This document shows, one piece after another, positions 52,215-60,562 of a DNA stretch of 64,000 nt. The stretch covers positions 5,015-69,014 of the forward strand of contig CAZISM010000014.1 of NCBI GenBank assembly GCA_964541895.1, read 5' to 3'. The notes beneath the pieces were generated by a model. The model ran no database searches. It saw only the letters and a list, made by a program, of their open reading frames with translations, and was not told the DNA's origin. The stretch's first letter is position 1; each line of letters starts with the position of its first letter. The DNA is from CAZISM01 sp964541895 (lineage in GTDB: Bacteria > Zhuqueibacterota > Zhuqueibacteria > Residuimicrobiales > Residuimicrobiaceae). Both the position numbers and the translations under genes were made by a program.

Positions 52215-54805
52215 GCTTTGCCCTTTTTGGTTTGCCATTGTCCGTTTTCATAAAATCCCAACCAACCGCTGGCTGAGCCATCCTCTTTGACGCCTACGAG
52301 ATATTGAACCTTGTCTTTGCGTTTGAACCGAATTTCAAAGGCATGGCCGTTGGGGTCGGTTTGCGGCGCGTCGGCCAGGTAATGAAATTTTGTATCCAGT
52401 TCCGCTCGATGGCGGTACAGATCCGCGACCTTGGGACTGGCGGTCTCGCGCGATTTGGGAAAGGTGTGGGCGGCAAGGAAAATGCCTGCGGCGCCGTCGC
52501 GTAGAAGAAAATAGGCGTCGGATTTTTTGCATTTCAGTTCCGGCATGGGCACCGGATCGGATTTGGGCGGTGCCGGCTGGCCGGTGCGCAACAGCTTGCG
52601 GGTGTTTTTGCACTCGGGCGCGCGGGTGCAGCCAAAGTATTTGCCAAAGCGGCCGCTTTTGAGCTGCATCTCGGCGCCGCATTTGTCGCAGGTCAGAGAC
52701 GGCCCGTCATAGCCTTTGAGTTTAAAGTGGCCCTGTTCCAGTTCCCAGAAGGGGCAGTCCGGGGCATTGCCGCAGACATGCAATTTGCGCTCCGCATCCA
52801 GCAGGTAGCTGTCCATCACCGAGCGGCATGTTTTGCACCGTCGTTTGGAGAGAATTTCGTTGACGTCCCCTTCGTCTTCGTCCTGATGTTTAGCCGGCAC
52901 GACTTCGTCGCCCGGCAGCAGATTGCGCGTGCTCTTGCAACGTTCTTTTACCGGCAGGTCATATCCGGAACAGCTCAGAAACACGCCTGTCGATGCCGCG
53001 CGGATCAGCATGGGCCGGCCGCAGGTTGCGCAGGGGATGTCGGTGGCCACCGGCTCGTTGCGGCGCATGTGCTCGCCGGCATAGGCCAGTTGCTTTTTAA
53101 AATCGGCATAGAACACATCCAGCGTCGCTTTCCAGTCCGCTTCGCCCTGAGCGATGGTGTCCAGCTTTTCTTCCATGGCGGCGGTAAAACCGTAATCCAG
53201 CAGATCGACAAAATTTTCCACCAGCCGGTCGGTGACGACGTCGCCGATTTTGAGGGCATAGAACCGGCGCTGCACCACTTTGACATAGCCCCGTTCCTGA
53301 ATGGTGGAGATGATGGGCGCATAGGTGGACGGCCGGCCGATGCCGCGCTTTTCCAGTTCGCGCACCAGGCTGGCTTCGGTGTAGCGTGCCGGCGGTTTGG
53401 TGAAATGCTGCGACGGATCCAGCTTGATCAGCTTGAGAACATCACCCACGGCCAGATCCGGCATCTCGGTTTCATCTTCTTTTTTAGCCGGCGGCATGAT
53501 TTTCAACCAGCCGTCAAAGCGCATGACGCGGCCGCGGGCGCGCAGTTCATAGTCGCCGGCTTTGATGGTGATGCTGGTGGTATCGAACTCGGCCGGCTTC
53601 ATCTGGCAGGCGATGAACTGGCGCCAGATGAGATCGTAAAGTCGCTGGCTGTCCCGTTCCTGTCCGGCCAGCTCGTCCGGCAATACATGGACGTTGGTGG
53701 GTCGTATGGCTTCGTGCGCTTCCTGGGCTCCGGCTTTGCTGGCATAATAGTTGGGTTTTTCCGGCACATAAGCCGGGCCGATATGTTCAGCAATGAATTT
53801 TCGACAGGAGGCCATAGCCTCGGGAGCCAGGTTGAAGGAATCGGTACGCATGTAGGTGATGTAGCCGGCCTCATACAGACGCTGCGCATGCAGCATGGTT
53901 TTTTTTACGCCAAAACCCAGACGGGTGCTGGCGGCCTGCTGCAGCGTGGTGGTGATGAACGGCGGATAAGGACGCTGGGTCGTGGCCGCATCCTTGCGGT
54001 CGCTGATGGCATATTCGGCTTTGTTCAGGTCGGCGAGGGCGGCGTCGGACTGTGTTTTGTTGACCGGTTTGAAGGTTTTGTCCTGATATTTGACCACCTG
54101 GGCACGGACCGGATTTTTGCCGCGCAGATCAGCCCAGATCTCCCAATACTCGTCAGGAATGAACGCGCGAATTTCGCGCTCTCGTTCCACTATCAAGCGC
54201 ACCGCCACCGATTGCACGCGTCCGGCAGACAGACCGCGCGCCACTTTTTGCCAGAGCAGGGGCGAGATCATGTAGCCAACAACGCGATCGAGGAAACGGC
54301 GCGCCTGCTGGGCGTTGACACGATCCATGTTCAGCTGACCGGGCGTGCTGAATGCTTTTTCGATTGCATGTTTGGTGATTTCACTGAAGGTGACACGGCG
54401 ATATCGCGATGGATCGCCGCCAATGGCTTCGCGCAGATGCCAGGCAATGGCTTCCCCTTCGCGGTCCAAGTCGGTGGCCAGATAGATCGTATCCGCTTCC
54501 GCCGCCAGCTGTTTGAGTTCTTTCAGTACTTTGGTTTTACCGGGCAGAATGACATAATGGGCTTTCCAGCCGTGCTCCGGATCCACGCCCATCACGCGCA
54601 CGAGATTGGCCAGCTTGCGGCTGGTTTTTTCCTCTGCGGAAAGGCCGCGGCTCGAGGTCGTTGATGCTTTTTCCGCTGTGGCGGCGTTGGGCGGCAGATC
54701 GCGAATATGGCCGATGGAGGAGCGAACGATAAAGCTGTTTCCCAGATATTTATTGATGGTCTTGGCTTTTGCCGGCGATTCCACAATCACAAGTGCTTTA
54801 GGCAT
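52211..54805 (-). CDS. topA: DNA topoisomerase I
   Basis: This 864-residue type IA enzyme has the TOPRIM domain (ALVIVESPAKAKTINKYLG, ATDLDREGEAIAWHL) and the active-site Tyr at about 318 in GYITYMRTDSFNL. It also has RPSTYAPIISTIQERGYV and three C-terminal four-cysteine zinc ribbons (CATCGRPM, CKTCRSVM, CDKCGAEM). A further topo-C repeat is present at the end. It relaxes negative supercoils. GGAG precedes the ATG. The CocE gene overlaps its stop by four bases. Confidence 0.96.
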   Translation of the reverse strand: MPKALVIVESPAKAKTINKYLGNSFIVRSSIGHIRDLPPNAATAEKASTTSSRGLSAEEKTSRKLANLVRVMGVDPEHGWKAHYVILPGKTKVLKELKQLAAEADTIYLATDLDREGEAIAWHLREAIGGDPSRYRRVTFSEITKHAIEKAFSTPGQLNMDRVNAQQARRFLDRVVGYMISPLLWQKVARGLSAGRVQSVAVRLIVEREREIRAFIPDEYWEIWADLRGKNPVRAQVVKYQDKTFKPVNKTQSDAALADLNKAEYAISDRKDAATTQRPYPPFITTTLQQAASTRLGFGVKKTMLHAQRLYEAGYITYMRTDSFNLAPEAMASCRKFIAEHIGPAYVPEKPNYYASKAGAQEAHEAIRPTNVHVLPDELAGQERDSQRLYDLIWRQFIACQMKPAEFDTTSITIKAGDYELRARGRVMRFDGWLKIMPPAKKEDETEMPDLAVGDVLKLIKLDPSQHFTKPPARYTEASLVRELEKRGIGRPSTYAPIISTIQERGYVKVVQRRFYALKIGDVVTDRLVENFVDLLDYGFTAAMEEKLDTIAQGEADWKATLDVFYADFKKQLAYAGEHMRRNEPVATDIPCATCGRPMLIRAASTGVFLSCSGYDLPVKERCKSTRNLLPGDEVVPAKHQDEDEGDVNEILSKRRCKTCRSVMDSYLLDAERKLHVCGNAPDCPFWELEQGHFKLKGYDGPSLTCDKCGAEMQLKSGRFGKYFGCTRAPECKNTRKLLRTGQPAPPKSDPVPMPELKCKKSDAYFLLRDGAAGIFLAAHTFPKSRETASPKVADLYRHRAELDTKFHYLADAPQTDPNGHAFEIRFKRKDKVQYLVGVKEDGSASGWLGFYENGQWQTKKGKA

Positions 54806-55344
54806 GCGTCAGATTTCTCCAAAGGGGGATGCATGGCAAAGGATAACTCTTTGCGGACAAAATTTTCTTGTTTTTGCTGGGCTGAATATGTATTTTAATG
54901 GTTCATTTCTCCAAAAACGCAATATAACCTAGCTTAATGTAATACGCGGATGCCATGCGTTGCAAGCTTTATCTTGCGAAAGAGGATAAATTTCCACATT
55001 GGCTATCTGCAAACCGGCCTAATTTCGGTATTATATGATGTTGCGAATGAAAATCCGGGTTCCAGGTGACTGGAGCCGTGGCGCACCCCTGTCATAGCTT
55101 CATCCCGATCACGGTCTTGAACGGGATACAGGGTCTTGCGGTGTCTGACACTCTGGTTCTGTGGCTTTGGGATGCTTATACCATAGCCAATGCCGCTATC
55201 AGCCGGCGAAAATCCAAATGATGTCAACCCTTGCCACGGGGCAGCGCGACAAGATGGTCGCACCGTCGGCTTGCACAGCCGGCGCTCCTGTTCCACCACA
55301 GGAGCAGCCTACTGGATGGACCAGTTTTCTATAACAGAACAAGC
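54806..55344. other. 539-base divergent intergenic region
   Basis: No supported gene; frames on the minus strand near 55,003-55,299 have no recognisable content. It must hold the promoters of topA (minus) and of the second glycan locus (plus), but I could not assign boxes with confidence. Its right part carries hairpin-forming, repeat-like sequence (see 55,284-55,305), and ATCCCG/CGGGAT half-sites occur near 55,100-55,126. Confidence 0.5.
55284..55305. repeat. Hairpin in REP-like intergenic sequence
   Basis: GCTCCTG (55284-55290) and CAGGAGC (55299-55305) form a perfect 7-bp stem with an 8-base loop, next to a second weak stem CGGCT/AGCCG (about 55,267-55,281). Together they look like a dispersed AGGAGCGCCGGCT-type repeat. 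No T tract follows. Confidence 0.4.
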
Positions 55345-56328
55345 ATGAACATGATGTCCAAGAGTGAAATTCATAAATCCGTTGATGTATCGGTTGTCGT
55401 TCCGCTGTATAACGAAGAAGAGAACGTCATCCTGCTTTGGAATCGACTTTATGCGGCTTTAGAGGATATTAACCGAACCTATGAAGTCATTTTTGTGGAC
55501 GACGGCAGCAGAGATGGAACCAGGGACAACCTGCGGCAACTGGCTCGCCGGCATCCCTGCCTGCGGGTGATTCTTTTTCGCGCCAATTTCGGGCAATCTG
55601 CGGCCATGGCGGCCGGTTTCGAGGCGACACGTGGTGATATTGTAATCGCCATGGACGGCGATCTGCAGAACGATCCCCAGGACATCCCTCTGCTGCTGGA
55701 AAAAATTGCCGAGGGATTTGATGTGGTCAGCGGCTGGCGCAAGAATCGTCGTGACCAACTGCTGCTGCGCAAGGTTCCATCCAAAATCGCCAACCGGTTG
55801 ATCTGTTCAATCACGGATGTGCGACTGCACGACACCGGCTGTTCACTGAAAGCGTTCCGCGGCGAGGTGTTGCGCCGTATTTCCTTGTATGGCGAATTGC
55901 ATCGTTTTATTCCGGCGCTGACGCGCATAGAGGGTGCCCGCATCGCCGAGTTGCCGGTGCGCCATCACGCCCGTCAATTCGGCCAATCCAAATACAATCT
56001 GACTCGTACGTTCAGGGTTATCATGGATTTGACCACGATTCGGCTGCTGATGCGGCATTTGCGCAATCCGCTCAGCTTTTTTATCAAATTTTCCGTGATC
56101 TGTTTCTTGTCTTCTGTTCTGGCGATTTCGCTTGCTTTTTATAATGTGGTGGCGCACAACCAGAGCCTGAGTGATGTCAATATCCTGGTCACCCTGTTCA
56201 TCCTGCTGGCGGCGACCAGTGTGCAATTTATGTTTTTCGGCCTGATCGGCCGCATGATCGTAGAAAACGGCACGCGCCGGACCTTTTATCAGCACGCGCC
56301 GGAAATCATAAGAACAAAAAGAGGATGA
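55345..56328 (+). CDS. Glycosyltransferase family 2 (polyprenyl-phosphate sugar synthase-like)
   Basis: This 327-residue protein has a GT2 domain (VVVPLYNEEENVILLW, VIFVDDGSRDGT, GDLQNDPQDIPLLLEKIAEG with the DxD pair in AMDGDL) and two C-terminal membrane helices. This is the DPM1/ArnC-like form that loads a sugar onto polyprenyl phosphate, which would feed the GT39-type enzyme at 60,559. The start among ATGs at 55345, 55351 and 55354 is undecided; no strong ribosome binding site is seen. Confidence 0.88.
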   Translation: MNMMSKSEIHKSVDVSVVVPLYNEEENVILLWNRLYAALEDINRTYEVIFVDDGSRDGTRDNLRQLARRHPCLRVILFRANFGQSAAMAAGFEATRGDIVIAMDGDLQNDPQDIPLLLEKIAEGFDVVSGWRKNRRDQLLLRKVPSKIANRLICSITDVRLHDTGCSLKAFRGEVLRRISLYGELHRFIPALTRIEGARIAELPVRHHARQFGQSKYNLTRTFRVIMDLTTIRLLMRHLRNPLSFFIKFSVICFLSSVLAISLAFYNVVAHNQSLSDVNILVTLFILLAATSVQFMFFGLIGRMIVENGTRRTFYQHAPEIIRTKRG

Positions 56329-56368
56329 CGAACCTTACCTGATGTACCCAGGGCATGGAATGAGGACG

Positions 56369-56390
56369 CGGCAGGCCTGTTGGCCTGCCG
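56369..56390. other. Strong hairpin between two GT2 genes
   Basis: CGGCAGGCC and GGCCTGCCG form a perfect 9-bp stem around a TGTT loop. There is no T run, so it is more likely an RNA-stability or pausing element than a full terminator. Confidence 0.45.
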
Positions 56391-56431
56391 ATGGAAAAAT
56401 CGATAGTGTATGTTAAAAGCAGAATAAATTT

Positions 56432-57394
56432 ATGAAAAAAGAAAACAAGGCTATGGCCGCACAAAGAGCGGATCTCACGGTCATTATCGCCGTCCGTAAT
56501 CAGCAGGGGCAGATCCGCCCTCTGCATGATCGTCTATCCGAAATCTGGCGCATGCAGAACCGGGCCGTTGAACTGGTGTATGTGGATGACGGCAGTACCG
56601 ACGCCGGTTGGCTGGAGCTTGTAGAAATCCAAAAAGAGGATCCATCCGTCCGTGCCATCAAATTACGCAGCGCTTTCGGCGAAGCCGCGGTGTTGGACGC
56701 CGGGTTCCGTAACAGCCTTGGTCGTAACATCGTATATTTTACCTGCCGGGTGAACATTAATCCGGAGGATCTGCCGCGCTTGCTGGCTCGCTTGGAACAG
56801 GGGTACGATGTGGTGATGGGTCGGCGTTACCCCCGTCGCGACAGCCGGCTCAATCGGTTGGTATCAACCATTTTCAATCGTCTGGTAAGCCGCACTCTAA
56901 AAATTCGTCTGCATGATGTCAACAGTGGCGTGCTGGCGGCGCGACGTGAGGTCCTGGAAAATGTACCGTTCTACGGATCTTTGAATCCATTCCTGCCCGT
57001 AGTCGCGAGCCGGCAGGGGTACAAGATAGCCGAAGAGCCGGTGGAACAATTAACCGGCCGTTTCAGCCAATCCATATATCCGAAAAACTATATCAAGCGA
57101 TTGCTCGATCTGGTCAGCGTGCTGTTTTTGAGCAAATACTCAAAAAAACCGTTGCATTTTTTGGGTTTTGTCGGGGCCATTTTTACGCTGGTGGGGGCTG
57201 TCATCAATATATACCTTTTTATTTATCGCGTGCTGGGCATGGGCGGCATTTCCGGCAAGCCCATGCTGCTGCTGGGTGTCATGCTGCTGATCATCGGCAT
57301 CCAGATGATTTCGATCGGCTTATTGGGTGAAATCATTATCTTTACTCATGCCAGCTCGGTCAAAGAGTACAACATCGAGGAGATCATCAACTGA
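56432..57394 (+). CDS. GT2-like protein lacking the DxD motif
   Basis: The 320-residue protein is homologous in plan to its upstream neighbour: VIIAVRNQQGQIRPLHDRL, LVYVDDGSTDAGW, LRSAFGEAAVLDAGF and two C-terminal membrane helices. Where the metal-binding DxD (as in MDGDLQNDP) should be, it has FTCRVNINPEDLP, so it may be catalytically dead or metal-independent. It could act as a partner subunit. The next GT2 gene begins at the base after its stop. Confidence 0.8.
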   Translation: MKKENKAMAAQRADLTVIIAVRNQQGQIRPLHDRLSEIWRMQNRAVELVYVDDGSTDAGWLELVEIQKEDPSVRAIKLRSAFGEAAVLDAGFRNSLGRNIVYFTCRVNINPEDLPRLLARLEQGYDVVMGRRYPRRDSRLNRLVSTIFNRLVSRTLKIRLHDVNSGVLAARREVLENVPFYGSLNPFLPVVASRQGYKIAEEPVEQLTGRFSQSIYPKNYIKRLLDLVSVLFLSKYSKKPLHFLGFVGAIFTLVGAVINIYLFIYRVLGMGGISGKPMLLLGVMLLIIGIQMISIGLLGEIIIFTHASSVKEYNIEEIIN

Positions 57395-58387
57395 GTGAAA
57401 CTGATTATTCAAATACCCTGTTATAACGAAGCCAAGACGTTGCCCGTCACCCTGGCCGAACTGCCCAGGCGGATTCAGGGGATTGATGTCGTCGAAGTTC
57501 TGGTTATTGACGATGGCAGCACCGACCGTACCGTGGAAGTGGCCTTGGAGCACGGTGTGCATCACGTGGTGCGGTTGAACAAGAATAAAGGCTTGGCCAC
57601 CGGTTTCATGGCCGGACTGGATGCCTGCCTGCGTCTGGGGGCTGATATCATCGTCAATACCGATGCCGACAATCAGTATTCTGGAGCCGACATAGCGGCG
57701 CTGGTGCAGCCCGTATTGCATCACCAGGCCGACTTGGTCATCGGCGACCGCAATACGGCGGCCATCAAGCATTTTTCCTGGGCGAAAAGGCGTCTGCAAT
57801 GGTTGGGGAGCTGGTTCATCCGGCAATTGTCCGGAACATCGGTACCGGATGCCACCAGCGGTTTTCGCGCCATGTCGCGGGAAGCGGCGTTGCGGATGAA
57901 TGTGATGTCCAGGTTTACCTATACGCTGGAAACGATTATTCAGGCGGGCAAAAAAAACCTTGCGATTTCGCACGTCGCGGTCAGTACGAATCCCAAGTTG
58001 CGTGAATCGAGACTGTTTTCCGGCAATTGGAGTTATATCAAAAAGTCATTGGCCACCATCGTTCGCATTTATACCATGTACGAGCCGCTCAAGATGTTTT
58101 CCTACATCGGTGCAGTGGTGTTCGGGCTGGGCCTGCTGCTAGGGATGCGATTCCTCTATTATTTTATTTTTGTCGGTGGCGCCGGCCACATTCAATCGTT
58201 GATTCTCGCCGCCGTGTTCCTGATTTTGGGATTTCAGATTTTTATCATGGGTTTGATGGCGGATATTATCGGTTCCAATCGGCAATTGATCGAGAATGTT
58301 TTATATCGCATTCGCAAGATAGAGTTGCGCGATCATGGTGAGGAAGGTCCGTCGCTGTCTACGCAAAAAAAAGATGTTGCAGCATGA
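57395..58387 (+). CDS. Glycosyltransferase family 2
   Basis: The 330-residue protein has LIIQIPCYNEAKTLPVTLAEL, EVLVIDDGSTDRT, the intact DxD in VNTDADNQY and LVIGDRNT. SGFRAMSREAALRM follows, and two or three C-terminal membrane helices. It probably makes a lipid-linked sugar or adds one to a lipid-linked glycan. It starts with GTG immediately after the previous stop, and its own stop overlaps the next ATG. Confidence 0.87.
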   Translation: MKLIIQIPCYNEAKTLPVTLAELPRRIQGIDVVEVLVIDDGSTDRTVEVALEHGVHHVVRLNKNKGLATGFMAGLDACLRLGADIIVNTDADNQYSGADIAALVQPVLHHQADLVIGDRNTAAIKHFSWAKRRLQWLGSWFIRQLSGTSVPDATSGFRAMSREAALRMNVMSRFTYTLETIIQAGKKNLAISHVAVSTNPKLRESRLFSGNWSYIKKSLATIVRIYTMYEPLKMFSYIGAVVFGLGLLLGMRFLYYFIFVGGAGHIQSLILAAVFLILGFQIFIMGLMADIIGSNRQLIENVLYRIRKIELRDHGEEGPSLSTQKKDVAA

Positions 58388-59730
58388 ACGGATTAGAGAT
58401 GTCAGAAACAGATGCCGATCGTTCGTCGATCAAAATTGCCTACATAGCCAATCTGTATCCATTGCTGTCCGAGACCTTTATCATTTCTGAAGTCAAAAAT
58501 CTCGACAAGGCCGGGTTTCATGTGCAGGTGTTTTCGCTGTTCAAACCGCGCCCCACTGAGAACGCCTGCACAGACCCGGAGTTGTCGGCGCATACGATAT
58601 ATGTGTCTCCTGATCTGCGTCCGGGCCGAGTGATCCCGGCACATTTTCATTTTTTGTTCCATACACCCAGCCAGTACCTGCGCACCTTGCGATACGCGTA
58701 TCGCCATCGCAACCGTAAATCCTCCTTTTTTTCTTTTATACGAATGGCCCTGACGCCTGTGGATCAGCGGCAAAAACTGCCGGTCTCAGACCGGCAGAAT
58801 ATCCTCGGCCATTTTTTCGCGGTGATGGCTTTTGCTCAGCGGATTAAAACCGGGCGCTATACCTGGCTGCATGCGTCCTTTGCAAATATTCCCGCCAGTT
58901 TTGCCCTGTTGACCAGCATGCTGTGCGGCATCCCGTACAGCGTTTCCAGCCATGCCATGGACCTGTTCATCGAGCCCGAGCTGATAGCGGAAAAATTTAA
59001 CCAGGCCCGCTTTGTCGCTACCTGTACGCATTTTAACAAGGCATATATGCAGGAACATTTCCCGGGTATTGATCTGAGCCGTGTCCATGTCATCTATCAC
59101 GGTACCGATTTGAACCGTTTTGTCAATCACGGTCGTTCGGATATCGTAGAGCCGCCGGTGTTGCTGTCGGTTGGCCGTCTGGTGCGAAAGAAGGGATTAG
59201 GCGTTCTCCTTAAAGCCTGCCTGACTCTGCAACAGCAAGGGATTCCGTTTCAGTGCTGGCTGGTTGGAGAGGGTCCGGAGCGGCCACGATTGGAGATGTA
59301 CTGCCGTATGAACCAATTGCATCATCAGGTGAAATTCTGGGGTGCCCGGACGCATGATCAGGTGGTCGACTTGTATCGCCAAGCCACCGTGTTTGTGTTG
59401 CCCTGTGTGGAAGATGAAAACGGCGATAAAGACGGCATCCCCAACGTCATCGCTGAGGCGATGGCGATGCGCCTGCCGGTGGTTTCGTCGTGGTTGTCCG
59501 GCATTCCTGAACTGGTCGAGGAGAATGTCACCGGCTGCTTGCTGTCACCGAACGATCCGGACCGCTTGGCGGATGTACTGCAGGATCTGCTGGCCAATCC
59601 CGACAAAGCCAGGCGTATGGGCAGCCAAGGCCGGAAGAGGGTAGAGGCGATGTTCGATGCAGACCAGAAAATCCGTGAAATGATTGAGCTGTTCGAACGC
59701 CATGCAACAGCGGCCTCATCTGAAAACTAG
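58384..59730 (+). CDS. Glycosyltransferase family 4
   Basis: This 448-residue GT-B enzyme has IAYIANLYPLLSETFIISEV at the N-terminus, VLLSVGRLVRKKGLGVLLKAC, LVGEGPERPRLE and the donor-binding E-x-E region VLPCVEDENGDKDGIPNVIAEA. LPVVSSWLSGIPELVEENVTG follows. It probably extends the polymer repeat unit from a nucleotide sugar. The ATG overlaps the preceding TGA. Confidence 0.9.
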   Translation: MNGLEMSETDADRSSIKIAYIANLYPLLSETFIISEVKNLDKAGFHVQVFSLFKPRPTENACTDPELSAHTIYVSPDLRPGRVIPAHFHFLFHTPSQYLRTLRYAYRHRNRKSSFFSFIRMALTPVDQRQKLPVSDRQNILGHFFAVMAFAQRIKTGRYTWLHASFANIPASFALLTSMLCGIPYSVSSHAMDLFIEPELIAEKFNQARFVATCTHFNKAYMQEHFPGIDLSRVHVIYHGTDLNRFVNHGRSDIVEPPVLLSVGRLVRKKGLGVLLKACLTLQQQGIPFQCWLVGEGPERPRLEMYCRMNQLHHQVKFWGARTHDQVVDLYRQATVFVLPCVEDENGDKDGIPNVIAEAMAMRLPVVSSWLSGIPELVEENVTGCLLSPNDPDRLADVLQDLLANPDKARRMGSQGRKRVEAMFDADQKIREMIELFERHATAASSEN

Positions 59731-60562
59731 CACCGGCACGATTTACCTGATCGTGAACGGAGATGACTTTGGTTTACATAGCGCCGTCAACACAGGCATC
59801 CTGAAGGCTGCCAGGGCGGGCATCCTGCGCTCTGCATCGCTCATGGCCGGTGGCGCCGGTTTCGATGATGCCTGCCGACAGATACGGACCTTGCCCGGAC
59901 TGGCAGTCGGTTTACATGTAACGCTTACTCATGGCCGGCCTCTGTTACCTGCAGGTGAGGTGGCCTCCCTGGTCGACCGAAACGGCCATTTCTGGACTAA
60001 ATGGCCGTTTCTGTTACGCGGCTGTGCGGGGCTGCTGCGCGAGCAGGACGTGGCGGCGGAGGTGCAGGCGCAGTTTGAACGTGCGCGCGAGTCGGGCGTG
60101 GCGCTGTCTCACGTCGACAGCCACCACCAAGTCCATCTGCTGCCGGTGGTCGGTCGAGTGGTCTGCCGGCTGACGGAGCGGCATGGCCTGATCGGCCCGC
60201 GTCCGTTTGCCAGAGTGGAGAGGCCGCAGAACCCGAAGGCCCGAATCATGCTTGCGCTTTGGCGCCGCATGGGACGGCGATTGCCGTTGCCCGCGGTGCC
60301 GCAGCCGGAGCTCTGTTTCGGCGGTGCGGATTTATTTCTGGCCCAGGACAAAGTGCGCGGTCTTTTACAGTATATACGGCGGTTGTCGCCCGGGTATCAT
60401 GAGTTGATGTGTCATCCGGCTCAGAGCTCTCCTGACCTCGATGCCGCCCTGCGATACTGTCAGGCCGAGTGCGATGCATTGTGTGATGAGGATGTGCGCA
60501 ACGAAATTGAACGCAGACAAATAAAGTTGATCAGCTTTAAAGACTTGCCGGCAAGAAGATGA
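59702..60562 (+). CDS. ChbG/HpnK (YdjC-like) carbohydrate deacetylase
   Basis: The 286-residue protein has YLIVNGDDFGLHSAVNTGIL with metal-binding Asp residues, VGLHVTLTHGRPLLP, LSHVDSHHQVHLLP with further metal ligands, and HELMCHPAQ. The family removes acetyl groups from N-acetylated sugars (ChbG) or from hopanoid head groups (HpnK); here a polysaccharide or lipid-linked sugar is likely. The ATG at 59702 lies 29 bases inside the preceding gene, a long overlap that implies coupling. Confidence 0.85.
   Translation: MQQRPHLKTSTGTIYLIVNGDDFGLHSAVNTGILKAARAGILRSASLMAGGAGFDDACRQIRTLPGLAVGLHVTLTHGRPLLPAGEVASLVDRNGHFWTKWPFLLRGCAGLLREQDVAAEVQAQFERARESGVALSHVDSHHQVHLLPVVGRVVCRLTERHGLIGPRPFARVERPQNPKARIMLALWRRMGRRLPLPAVPQPELCFGGADLFLAQDKVRGLLQYIRRLSPGYHELMCHPAQSSPDLDAALRYCQAECDALCDEDVRNEIERRQIKLISFKDLPARR

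Noticed and set aside
54980..55300. Open frame of about 98 codons on the minus strand before the second glycan locus.
   Set aside because: It is made of repeat-like and hairpin sequence with no protein similarity that I recognise.
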